Below are positions 5,453-12,581 of a stretch of 12,581 nucleotides of DNA, piece after piece. Positions within the stretch are counted from its first letter, which is position 1. Each line of letters opens with the position of its first letter. A program made the translations under genes and the position numbers. Source of the DNA: JBLHKS01 sp047620505 (GTDB lineage: Bacteria > Verrucomicrobiota > Verrucomicrobiia > Verrucomicrobiales > DEV007); the NCBI GenBank assembly GCA_047620505.1, contig JBLHKS010000204.1:1-12581 (forward strand). The letters are read 5' to 3'. The notes beneath the pieces are model-generated. The model was not told the origin of the DNA, did not search any database, and saw only the letters and a program-made list of their open reading frames with translations.

Positions 5453-7403
5453 TGCCGAAGACCTCAGCCATCACCTCTGCTGGGGAGATTTGCGGACCGG
5501 CCGCCGGATCGATCAGGTTCTTGTTTCGGCGACCGAGATTGATGTAAAGATCCATCGGGATGTGAACTCGGTAGATCTTTTCATCATCGAGTTCATCCGG
5601 CTTAAGGCTTGGGAAAACCTGCATCTCCTGGTTTTGAATCCAGCGATTCCAGATTTCTTTGAGGTCGGCCCCGGAAATTCCGCCAAGGGTCGTCGCAAAG
5701 CGGCTGTTCCGAGTTCGGTAGTCGGCGGCGGTGTAGAAATCCGGGTTGTAGTGCTTCAAAGTATTGAGATCCGTGCCCCACATTCCTTTGTCGGTCGGGC
5801 CCCACCAGAGCGCGAAGTCAGCGCTGGATTTCCGGATCATGATCTTCATGTGCGTCTTCACGATTTCCGTCCGACCGCGGAATTCTTCAGGAAGCGGCTT
5901 GTCGGAATCTGGAAAATCAAGCCAGGTCCAGTCTTTGCCGAATTGCATTTCACGACCGATGTGATGATCGAGATTCTGCACAAGCAAGTCAGCCTGGCTG
6001 ACTCGATTAAATCCGTCCGGGCTAGCTAGAAACATCTGCGGTGCCTTACGAAAGCGCCCGTCATCCGTGAAAGCGGCGAGCAAATAGATGAGGCGATCGG
6101 GATGATCTGGATGCGGATGGAGCAAGCCGAGAACCTGGCCTTCAAGCGGAAGCGGCGGACGATTTCCGGCGTGAAGCGCGCCGTCCGAGATTTCGATCGG
6201 GAGCCTCGGCAGAAGCGCGCGAGTCACCGCGTTTTCTTCGGGTGTTCCGAGCAGAATCAGGTTGTTTCCAGCGGCCTGGTCGGCGGTCAAATCGGCAGCT
6301 GCGACGATCGGAAAGCGATAGCGCATTGGCGTGAACGTCGGCCCGCCGTACGACGCCAGCTTCTCAGCAGCTGCTAAGAGTCCGTCGCCGTAAACGACCA
6401 TGAGAGGCTCGCCTTGATAGAGGTTGTTGGCGGCTCCGGCTTCGTATTGTCGTTTGGCAGGCTTTTCGATTGGTTCGGCTTTCCATGCGTCGTCTTTGAA
6501 TTGGAATTCGGCCGCGAGAGGAAATTTGTCATCACCGATTTCAACCTGGCTGGCTTCTTCAGGCAGAGTTTCCAGATCCAGCGAGAATGCGGCGACATTT
6601 TTCGGCTGAATCACGGCTGTTCCCGCTTCAACTCTCACCTCGATTGAGGCTGCCTGATGGGGATCGTCGAATTCGCGAATCCAGATCCAGTAGGATCGGC
6701 CGAGGCTCGGAGCCTCACACTGATGCGAAATCGTCAACGGCGACGGATCGCGTTTTTGCGCGAAGAGCCACTCGACCAGCGGCTCATGCCGCTTGGGAAC
6801 CGAATGGCCACTGGCGTACTCCTTCAAAATAACCGGACAGCCCAGTTCAGCCATTCGCTGCGCCTGAACCCGCGCATTGCAGATCGCCGAGGTCCAATCG
6901 CTTGTGCCGTGATGAAATGCGACGGGCAGATTCTTGAAGTTCACGAGCGGATAATTGTTTCCAGCGGCGACGAGCGGGAGCACGGCCGCGAACTCGTCTG
7001 GAAAACACGAGGCGAGGTGCATCGCGCCGCTTCCGCCAGCTGACGAGCCGACGAGGTAGACTCGATCCGGATCGATCGGATAATTCGCCTTCATGTGAGC
7101 GATCGACTGGATCGCGTCGTAGGTCGAGATCGCTCGGTAGCCCCAGATCCGGTTTCGCGTCGGTCGAATCTGGAAAAACGGAAACCGCTCGCTCGGAGCG
7201 ACTGCCGGGCCGCCGTTGAGGACCACGATCATCGGGTAGGCGGCGTGGCCTTCGATCTTCGGCGGCGTGCGAACCTGGAACGGGACGTCAATCCCGTCGG
7301 CAGCGCTTAGGTAGGTTTCGTTGAAACTGGCGTTCCAGCGAACCGCCTCTTGGCCCTTCGCAAAAGTCAGGAGCGCGGCGGAAATGAGTAGGAGTCGATG
7401 CAT
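5442..7403 (-). CDS. Secreted alpha/beta hydrolase (prolyl-oligopeptidase/esterase-like) with C-terminal modules
   Basis: A 653-residue protein that starts with a signal peptide (LLLISAALLTFA, cleavage about residue 18), so it should act in the periplasm or outside. Residues about 30-215 form an alpha/beta hydrolase: YPMIVVLNGG (about 56), the nucleophile elbow GSSAG (Ser about 121), HHGTSDW (Asp about 169) and ASGHS (His about 200) give a full Ser-Asp-His triad. About 230-330 look like a beta-rich Ig-like module, and 335-445 (VVYGDGLL, LILLGTPEENAV) a domain common in large secreted peptidase-like proteins of this lineage. About 510-625 (SADFALWW ... GISGADLKEIW) faintly resembles a 5'-nucleotidase C-terminal domain. 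The substrate is unknown. ATG 7403 has an AGAAG 4 nt upstream. It lies 85 bp downstream of the ThuA-like gene on the same strand. Confidence 0.85.
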   Translation of the reverse strand: MHRLLLISAALLTFAKGQEAVRWNASFNETYLSAADGIDVPFQVRTPPKIEGHAAYPMIVVLNGGPAVAPSERFPFFQIRPTRNRIWGYRAISTYDAIQSIAHMKANYPIDPDRVYLVGSSAGGSGAMHLASCFPDEFAAVLPLVAAGNNYPLVNFKNLPVAFHHGTSDWTSAICNARVQAQRMAELGCPVILKEYASGHSVPKRHEPLVEWLFAQKRDPSPLTISHQCEAPSLGRSYWIWIREFDDPHQAASIEVRVEAGTAVIQPKNVAAFSLDLETLPEEASQVEIGDDKFPLAAEFQFKDDAWKAEPIEKPAKRQYEAGAANNLYQGEPLMVVYGDGLLAAAEKLASYGGPTFTPMRYRFPIVAAADLTADQAAGNNLILLGTPEENAVTRALLPRLPIEISDGALHAGNRPPLPLEGQVLGLLHPHPDHPDRLIYLLAAFTDDGRFRKAPQMFLASPDGFNRVSQADLLVQNLDHHIGREMQFGKDWTWLDFPDSDKPLPEEFRGRTEIVKTHMKIMIRKSSADFALWWGPTDKGMWGTDLNTLKHYNPDFYTAADYRTRNSRFATTLGGISGADLKEIWNRWIQNQEMQVFPSLKPDELDDEKIYRVHIPMDLYINLGRRNKNLIDPAAGPQISPAEVMAEVFGTNP

Positions 7404-7488
7404 CAGGCTTCTAACCTAACGCGATCCGACCGAGATCTATTTCAGAAACCTGTGTGCGCTGAGCATCGGGATTCGAGCTCCGGCTCGG

Positions 7489-8289
7489 CTATTCGATCTT
7501 CATGATCCACTTCACGGCGTTGCCGAGGAGGTCGAGATATTCCGTTGTCGCCATCGTCGAGTTGTGGTGGCCGATCGTGGTTCCAAAAATCCGAGCATCG
7601 CCATATTCGTTCACCCAGATGCAGGCCTGCGGCTCTTTGACGACGCCGTTATCGCCAGTCGCGAGGACAGTTGCGGTTAGGACGCGCTGGACGTTGTAGA
7701 GCTCGCCTTCAGGCGTTTTCCAACCGTCCGGAAGGTCTTTGGTCACAGGATGCTCAGCAACTTTCGTGACCGTGATCGCGGCTTTCGGGCCGTGGCCCTT
7801 CGAGCTGACGCCGAGCAACGACGGCCAAGTCTTTTCCTCGCCCTCTTCGGCCTTAACATTCCAATGATACGAGTGCATCGCGCAGTGCAGAGCGATCGCC
7901 GGGAGACCAGCTTTGTGAACGGCGGCGACGGAATCGATGAACGCGGTATCGGCTTCCTTCGCAAAACAGTGGTTCCAGACGACGAAATCATAGCCGTCAG
8001 CCCAGTCGTCTTTGCTGAGATATTCGTGGCTCTTGGCGGCATCCATTTCGAAGTAAATCGTCCACTCGGTCGGCACGCGTTCGGTGATGCCGGCGCTGAT
8101 GATATTGCGCTGCATTTTGTAGTCGTGGCAGCAGCCGCCAGTGATCATGAGGGCCTTGAGTGGCTTTTCGGCGGTCGGCGCAGGCGTGGCCGCGGCTTTT
8201 TCATCGGCGTTCTGCGCGATGACGATTCCGAAAATGGCGAGGAGCGCGAAGCAGGCCGTGATGAGCTTGACGATTGCAGGAGATTTCAT
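7489..8289 (-). CDS. Secreted ThuA-like domain protein
   Basis: A 266-residue protein. Residues 6-26 form a signal peptide or membrane anchor (LITACFALLAIFGIVIA), followed by an Ala/Pro-rich linker. The ThuA-like fold (class I glutamine-amidotransferase-like) spans about 43-265. Marks are KALMITGGCCHDY (about 45), YDFVVWNHCF (about 100), GLPAIALHCAMHSY (about 128), KGHGPKAAITV (about 164), NVQRVLTATVLA (about 199), IWVNEYGDARIFGTTIGHHN (about 224-243) and a final helix YLDLLGNAVKWIM. ThuA proteins are linked to disaccharide (trehalose/sucrose) use in rhizobia; in the PVC group secreted members are common and their substrates are mostly unknown. Its neighbours are also exported proteins. There is no strong ribosome site upstream of ATG 8289; the signal peptide supports this start. 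Confidence 0.88.
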   Translation of the reverse strand: MKSPAIVKLITACFALLAIFGIVIAQNADEKAAATPAPTAEKPLKALMITGGCCHDYKMQRNIISAGITERVPTEWTIYFEMDAAKSHEYLSKDDWADGYDFVVWNHCFAKEADTAFIDSVAAVHKAGLPAIALHCAMHSYHWNVKAEEGEEKTWPSLLGVSSKGHGPKAAITVTKVAEHPVTKDLPDGWKTPEGELYNVQRVLTATVLATGDNGVVKEPQACIWVNEYGDARIFGTTIGHHNSTMATTEYLDLLGNAVKWIMKIE

Positions 8290-8385
8290 GCGGCTGGTTT
8301 AGGGCGGATTGCGGGCGAAATCAAGTTTCAAGCGCAGTGGCTCCGTTTCGTACGGAAGCGGCGGAGAGGCTCGGCGAATCGAACT

Positions 8386-8427
8386 GCGGCCTGGCGCCGC
8401 GCCGGATGCGGAGATCCGGGACTACGT
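8386..8427 (+). repeat. Copy 2 of the 42-nt dispersed palindromic motif
   Basis: It matches 3987-4028 at 38 of 42 positions, with the hairpin CCGGAT-GCGGAG-ATCCGG at 8402-8419. On the minus strand it begins 7 nt after the DUF1501 stop codon, in the gap before the ThuA-like gene, so it may shape the 3' end of that transcript. Neither the MITE terminal repeats nor the 11-bp direct repeat flank this copy. Confidence 0.7.
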
Positions 8428-8433
8428 CTAAGT

Positions 8434-9873
<1,440 letters not shown>

Positions 9874-9953
9874 GAATGGGCTTTCGCCAGAACACGCGCA
9901 GCTGGCGACGGTTCATTCATTCCCTGAGTCGTCAAAATTAAGCCCCTAAACTG

Positions 9954-10199
9954 TCATGCCTGTTTGTCGTTTTCTGTGAGGGCTTCGTAGCCGGAAATGT
10001 CTAGGATATCGCGGTCGTAGTAGACAAAGTATTCGGAGTTCGGCATGCGGAATTCGAATGGGATCGATTCCAAATCAACATCCATCGGCACGCCGCCATT
10101 CAAATGGCCGATCCCAACGCCAACCAAGACTCTGATCGTTCCGGGCGAAAAGGATCCTTCGGTTCGGGCGCGAATCTTCGTGATCCGATTGTCTGTCAC
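9954..10199 (-). CDS. Small protein of unknown function (81 aa), last gene of a coupled operon
   Basis: It starts at GTG 10199, which overlaps the TGA of the previous gene (GTGA), with a strong GGAGGT 9 nt upstream. That pairing makes the gene convincing despite its size. The 81 residues have no signal peptide or membrane span. The middle reads VLVGVGIGHLNGGVPMDVDL and then FEFRMPNSEYFVYYDRD, which suggests a small beta-rich domain rich in aromatic and acidic residues. I do not recognise the family. Its position after the 63-residue acidic protein raises a toxin-antitoxin pair as an option, but neither protein has a familiar toxin motif. Confidence 0.75.
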   Translation of the reverse strand: MTDNRITKIRARTEGSFSPGTIRVLVGVGIGHLNGGVPMDVDLESIPFEFRMPNSEYFVYYDRDILDISGYEALTENDKQA

Positions 10200-10387
10200 G
10201 ACTCAGCGACCTCCGAATCTTCCTCGATTCGCAAACCCAAGTCCTCTTTCTTGAATTCCATATCCCACTTCATTGCCTCCTCAATTTCTTCGTTTGTCGA
10301 CGAATAATCGGTCTCGCCTGCCAACACTTGCGCTAGGAATGCTTCCCGTTCCTCTTGCTGTTGATCGAGATGGACTGGATTTGGCAT
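10196..10387 (-). CDS. Small acidic protein of unknown function (63 aa)
   Basis: It starts at ATG 10387, which shares a base with the TAA of the preceding gene (TAATG). AGAAGGA ends 6 nt upstream, which favours this ATG over the in-frame GTG at 10408. The product is strongly acidic (EEIEEAMKWDMEF, then KKEDLGLRIEEDSEVAES) and probably helical, with no membrane span. It is not a family I recognise. It sits third in a four-gene row with overlapping ends, so expression is probably tied to its neighbours by translational coupling. Confidence 0.72.
   Translation of the reverse strand: MPNPVHLDQQQEEREAFLAQVLAGETDYSSTNEEIEEAMKWDMEFKKEDLGLRIEEDSEVAES
10209..10214 (-). promoter_or_regulatory. Strong ribosome binding site (GGAGGT) for the 81-aa gene
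   Basis: GGAGGT on the minus strand lies inside the end of the preceding gene, 9 nt before GTG 10199. It is the best Shine-Dalgarno in the window and fixes a GTG start for a gene too small to call on length alone. Confidence 0.7.
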
Positions 10388-10848
10388 TAGCTTTCCTTCT
10401 CGAACCACGCGTCGAAAAACTTCCTGTCTTCAGCATCCGCGATCGCATCTCCGGCTTCGCGGGCCTTCTTTCGATTCTCGGCAGCGGCGGTCTCGTCGCC
10501 AGCAGCTGCTGAAGCCCGGGCCAGTCCGTCCAGCGCGAACGCGAGGTCCCAATCGGCGACGCCTTCGGGCTTGGCTTCGATCAATTCGAGACAGCGTTTC
10601 GCGTGGCGCAGAGCCGATTCGCCGGAGCCGGCGGCTGAATGAGCATTCGCGACGAGACTCTCGGCGCGGGCGTGATGAATCGCCTTTCCGGCGTTGAGCC
10701 AGTGAAAACAAGAAGCGTGCGCGGTGTGGATCAGGCGCTCGTTCTCTTTGGAGGTTCGCTCAGTCGATTCGAGCAGATCCCAAGCCTGGTTGTTGCACTC
10801 GATTGCGAACCATTTGTGGGCTTTCTCAACGTCGATGGGTGGAGTCAT
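10387..10848 (-). CDS. Helical-repeat (TPR-like) protein, 153 aa
   Basis: The frame stays open back to 11424, but the real start is ATG 10848: it overlaps the TGA of the preceding gene (ATGA), and upstream of it the frame is only a shadow of that gene. The 153 residues are almost all helix: NNQAWDLLE (about 19), ERLIHTAHASCFHWLNAG (about 37), ESLVANAHSAAGSGESALRHAKRCLEL (about 62-88, a TPR-like pair), WDLAFALDGLARASAAAGDETAA (about 99). The segment with AHAS-FHW followed by a paired TPR-like helix and HA-RCLEL recalls a conserved bacterial family of unknown role. It is cytoplasmic by sequence. A scaffold or partner role within the operon is a guess. Confidence 0.8.
   Translation of the reverse strand: MTPPIDVEKAHKWFAIECNNQAWDLLESTERTSKENERLIHTAHASCFHWLNAGKAIHHARAESLVANAHSAAGSGESALRHAKRCLELIEAKPEGVADWDLAFALDGLARASAAAGDETAAAENRKKAREAGDAIADAEDRKFFDAWFEKES
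10394..10400 (-). promoter_or_regulatory. Ribosome binding site for the 63-aa gene
   Basis: AGAAGGA on the minus strand, 6 nt before ATG 10387, inside the last codons of the preceding gene. It decides the ATG start over an in-frame GTG 21 nt upstream. Confidence 0.6.
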
Positions 10849-11885
10849 GATTTGGGTTTCGGCGTGAACGGGATCGACTCGGCGGCGGGCTCGACTTGTG
10901 GCAGTGTCAGGTCGTTGTCGAAAACCCGGATCGGCGTGTTGCCGGCGAGATCCTCGAGAGTGCCGTCGATCCTGAGCTGATGCTCGCCAGCGGCCCACGG
11001 CTCGACCGGTTCGATGAACCAGCTGCTTTCGCCTTCGTCGACATCGATCTTCGCCGAGATCGGCTTGCCGTCGGGGTCGAGAATGCTGGTTTTGATCCAG
11101 ATCAAGGCGTGGTCGAGCGGCTCGGGCGATTTGATCCGGAGCGGCTCCCGCGTGCCGGCTTTCGGCAAAGTCAGAGTCCAGGTTTCGGGCAGCGGACGCT
11201 CGTGATCCTCGGCGATCGTCTTGAATTTGTGGCGGATGTCCTCGGCAAGCGGCTCGCCATCGGCGCTTCGAACGGCTTTGTCGATCACCAGCGTGTACTC
11301 GCGGTCCGGCAGCAGCACAGGCCCGAATTCCTCGCGCAAATTCACGCCGCGTTTGATTCGACCCGGGTGAATCCAGAGCGTCAACCGCCGAGCGTCCTCG
11401 TTCCAGATTTCCTGCCGTCGCCACGGAGCGTGAACCCGTTCGCCCGCGTCGTTCTCGATGTGAAACTGATCAAAAATCGCTCGGCCCTCGCGCATCGGCT
11501 GATCGAAATAGAGGTAGAATTTGAGGAGATTCGCCGGCAGCTGCTGAGCGGTCGGGAAAATCCTCGTCAGCTTCGGTGTCGGTGCATCGAGCTTGGGAAC
11601 GCTGTAGTCGGCGAACACCGGCGCGCCTTTGCCGGGGCTGAGTTTTGCCTGGTAGGTTTTGCCGCGGCTGAGCCGAACGGCTGGCGTGAACCGAATCGTG
11701 TCCTCACCGTCCATTTTCGTGGTGCCGAACATCGCCGGGCTCAGCAGTTCCTGATCTTCGATCACCAGGCGGAGCGTGAGCATCGAATCCGTTCCTTCAA
11801 CGCCGGTAGCTTCGACGACAACTTTCGTCGGATCGTCGGCGACGGGCGTGATCGCCAGAGTCACAGCTGTAATCAAATGGTTCAT
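10845..11885 (-). CDS. SbsA-type Ig-like domain protein, 346 aa, probably exported
   Basis: It begins with a short hydrophobic stretch (HLITAVTLAITPVA), perhaps a minimal signal peptide. Residues about 105-225 carry the Ig-like pattern seen in secreted proteins of Planctomycetota and related phyla: LPANLLKFYLYFDQPMREG (about 116), LTLWIHPGRIKRGVN (about 168) and YTLVIDKAVRSADGEPLAE (about 197). Residues about 232-330 are a second beta-rich part: ETWTLTLPKAGTREPL, then EPLDHALIW, SSWFIEPVEPW, and a close with LEDLAGNTP (about 317). No enzyme motif is seen, so a binding or cell-surface role is likely. It is the first gene of the four-gene coupled operon. Only a weak ribosome site precedes ATG 11885. 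Function unknown. Confidence 0.85.
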   Translation of the reverse strand: MNHLITAVTLAITPVADDPTKVVVEATGVEGTDSMLTLRLVIEDQELLSPAMFGTTKMDGEDTIRFTPAVRLSRGKTYQAKLSPGKGAPVFADYSVPKLDAPTPKLTRIFPTAQQLPANLLKFYLYFDQPMREGRAIFDQFHIENDAGERVHAPWRRQEIWNEDARRLTLWIHPGRIKRGVNLREEFGPVLLPDREYTLVIDKAVRSADGEPLAEDIRHKFKTIAEDHERPLPETWTLTLPKAGTREPLRIKSPEPLDHALIWIKTSILDPDGKPISAKIDVDEGESSWFIEPVEPWAAGEHQLRIDGTLEDLAGNTPIRVFDNDLTLPQVEPAAESIPFTPKPKS

Positions 11886-12147
11886 ACTCGACAGGGGTTC
11901 AAATTCCAGACGTTCAAATCATGCGCGTTCCGGTCAAGAATTTGGACAGAAACTGGTGTTTCGCAAGGGCCGACGGCAAGCCGCTGAATTACAAAAACGT
12001 GAAGGTATCGAGGAGATGATTCACCTCACAGGCTCCACTCCATCAAGTCATCATCGCTCAATGGCGCATTCTCCTGGATCGGGGGCAACTGAGGCGTCCG
12101 TGGATCTTGGAGATTTCCTTGAAAACCCATGTTTCAGGGCATAAAAA

Positions 12148-12197
12148 TGGAGCGGGTGATGAGATTCGAACTCACGACATCTTCCTTGGCAAGGAAG
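12148..12197 (-). other. 3' half of tRNA-Gly(GCC): probable integration-site (att) duplication
   Basis: On the minus strand these 50 nt read as an anticodon arm (CTTCC-TTGCCAA-GGAAG, anticodon GCC), a variable region, a T arm (GTGAG-TTCGAAT-CTCAT), the 3' acceptor strand CACCCGC, discriminator T and an encoded CCA. The 5' half is absent: no GCGGGTG acceptor strand or D arm precedes it within 100 bases. A tRNA 3' half ending at the anticodon arm is what tyrosine recombinases leave at the far end of an island integrated in a tRNA gene. By that geometry the island lies to the right (12198 onward) and the older chromosome to the left. Confidence 0.75.
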
Positions 12198-12217
12198 GTT
12201 TTTAACAGGGCTTCTCG

Positions 12218-12239
12218 GGGGAAATTGTCGAAATTCCCC
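12218..12239. repeat. Inverted repeat next to the tRNA fragment
   Basis: GGGGAAATT-GTCG-AAATTCCCC gives a 9-bp stem with one mismatch and a 4-nt loop. It lies 20 bp on the island side of the tRNA fragment. It could be a recombinase or accessory-protein site, or a weak terminator for the gene arriving from the right; no T-run follows on either strand. Confidence 0.5.
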
Positions 12240-12255
12240 GTAAACTCACGATTTG

Positions 12256-12309
12256 GTTGCACTAAACCACCCCTGATGTTGCACTGAATGAATGCACTTT
12301 AGTTGCACT
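12256..12309 (+). repeat. Direct GTTGCACT boxes, candidate integrase arm-type sites
   Basis: GTTGCACT occurs at 12256-12263, 12278-12285 and 12302-12309 (spacings 22 and 24), with a degenerate AATGCACT at 12291-12298. Short direct repeats about 60-110 bp from a tRNA-derived core are where arm-binding sites of lambda-type tyrosine integrases are expected. The assignment is inference from arrangement only. Confidence 0.5.
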
Positions 12310-12452
12310 GCGAATAGTAATCGGGTTAACGTCGAGTTGGTGGAGCGACTGCCATGTTGTCGTGGCCGAGGGCCGATCTGAGTCATTCTTGTAACCCTCC
12401 GGTGACCTCAATTCGAGTTCAGACCCTTCGCTCGGCTGCCCAACTTCGTCTT

Positions 12453-12581
12453 CTATTGTCGCTCCCACCGAATCACTTCGCTCGCTGTCATCGTCTTCGG
12501 CAAAACCTGAAGCACTGAGTAGCAGAAGGCCGAGGGATAGTCTTCATCAGCTTTCAGCAACTGCTGGAGCAGCACGTTCCC
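12453..12581 (-). CDS. 3' end of a truncated gene of unknown function
   Basis: On the minus strand a frame enters from the right edge and runs 42 codons to a TAG at 12453-12455. It reads NVLLQQLLKADEDYPSAF, then CYSVLQVLPKTMTASEVIRWERQ at the end. The composition (amphipathic helices, ending in a TASEVIRWERQ helix) looks like a real protein C-terminus, and the frame is clean. I do not recognise the family, and it does not resemble the catalytic end of a tyrosine integrase. If the tRNA fragment is an island end, this is the outermost gene of the island on this side. Confidence 0.5.
   Translation of the reverse strand, partial: GNVLLQQLLKADEDYPSAFCYSVLQVLPKTMTASEVIRWERQ

Larger units (their letters stand above)
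11886..12452. other. 567-bp gap without a convincing gene
   Basis: The left part (11886-12147) is upstream of the minus-strand operon and should hold its promoter, but I find no clear -35/-10 pair; TTGACC occurs about 50 bp before ATG 11885 without a good -10. The right part holds the tRNA-Gly 3' fragment, the 12218-12239 inverted repeat and the GTTGCACT boxes. Two tiny ORFs (11921-12019 plus, 12026-12130 minus) lack ribosome sites. Confidence 0.5.

Noticed and set aside
10849..11424. N-terminal extension of the 153-aa helical protein gene up to 11424
   Set aside because: That stretch is the overlapping Ig-like gene read in another frame (Arg/Ala-rich translation); ATG 10848 with the ATGA overlap is the natural start.
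10896..11987. 363-codon open frame on + antisense to the Ig-like gene
   Set aside because: The minus-strand protein has recognisable Ig-like patterns and overlapping operon junctions; this frame has neither.
11921..12019. 32-codon ORF on + (begins MRVPVKNLDRNW)
   Set aside because: Protein-like at a glance but has no ribosome site and lies in the operon's upstream region; too short to support.
12026..12130. 34-codon ORF on - (begins MGFQGNLQDPRTP, ends DDDLMEWSL)
   Set aside because: Plausible composition, but no ribosome site and no recognised family; could be a remnant next to the tRNA fragment, not enough to call.
12148..12260. A complete tRNA-Gly gene
   Set aside because: Only the 3' half is present; no 5' acceptor strand (GCGGGTG) or D arm precedes the anticodon arm on the minus strand.
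12262..12468. 68-codon ORF on - across the GTTGCACT boxes
   Set aside because: Overlaps the stop region of the better-supported truncated gene in another frame and the repeat boxes; no ribosome site.

Overview
The window reads as a GC-rich bacterial chromosome segment, probably from the Planctomycetota-Verrucomicrobiota side of the tree. This is inferred from gene content: a Tat-exported DUF1501 protein, a secreted ThuA-domain protein, a secreted multi-module alpha/beta hydrolase, an SbsA-type Ig-like protein, and many palindromic intergenic repeats. No rRNA or marker gene is present to fix the taxon.

Layout, left to right. (1) 1-77: the last codons of a gene that starts outside the window. 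(2) 96-3851 (+): one 1,251-residue protein joining a CHAT caspase-like peptidase, a STAND/NB-ARC-like NTPase and C-terminal TPRs. It is a candidate one-gene conflict or programmed-death switch, and a palindromic repeat sits in frame in its interdomain linker. (3) 3852-4513: a repeat-dense gap. It holds a 174-bp MITE-like element with 19-bp terminal inverted repeats and an 11-bp flanking direct repeat, an inverted pair of 29-nt hairpin repeats around it, another hairpin, and a 21-bp tandem array. (4) 4514-5452 (+): an EamA/DMT transporter. It overlaps tail to tail with (5) 9873-5442 (-): three exported proteins in a row, DUF1501, ThuA-like and a large alpha/beta hydrolase, with a dispersed palindromic repeat between the first two. 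(6) 11885-9954 (-): four genes with every stop and start overlapping (ATGA, TAATG, GTGA). They encode an Ig-like protein, a 153-residue helical-repeat protein and two small unknown proteins. (7) 11886-12581: a gene-poor right edge carrying a 50-nt 3' half of tRNA-Gly(GCC), a hairpin, repeated GTTGCACT boxes and the 3' end of another gene. This looks like one end (attL/attR type) of an island integrated in a tRNA-Gly gene, with the island continuing past the right edge.

The most notable items are the CHAT-STAND-TPR gene with its in-frame repeat and internal codon-usage break, the MITE-like element, the tRNA-Gly attachment-site scar with possible integrase arm sites, the four-gene coupled operon of unknown function, and a recurrent 10-bp palindrome (AGCAGCTGCT, five exact copies) that appears to override local codon preference. 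All functions are read from motifs and general family knowledge; no database search was possible.
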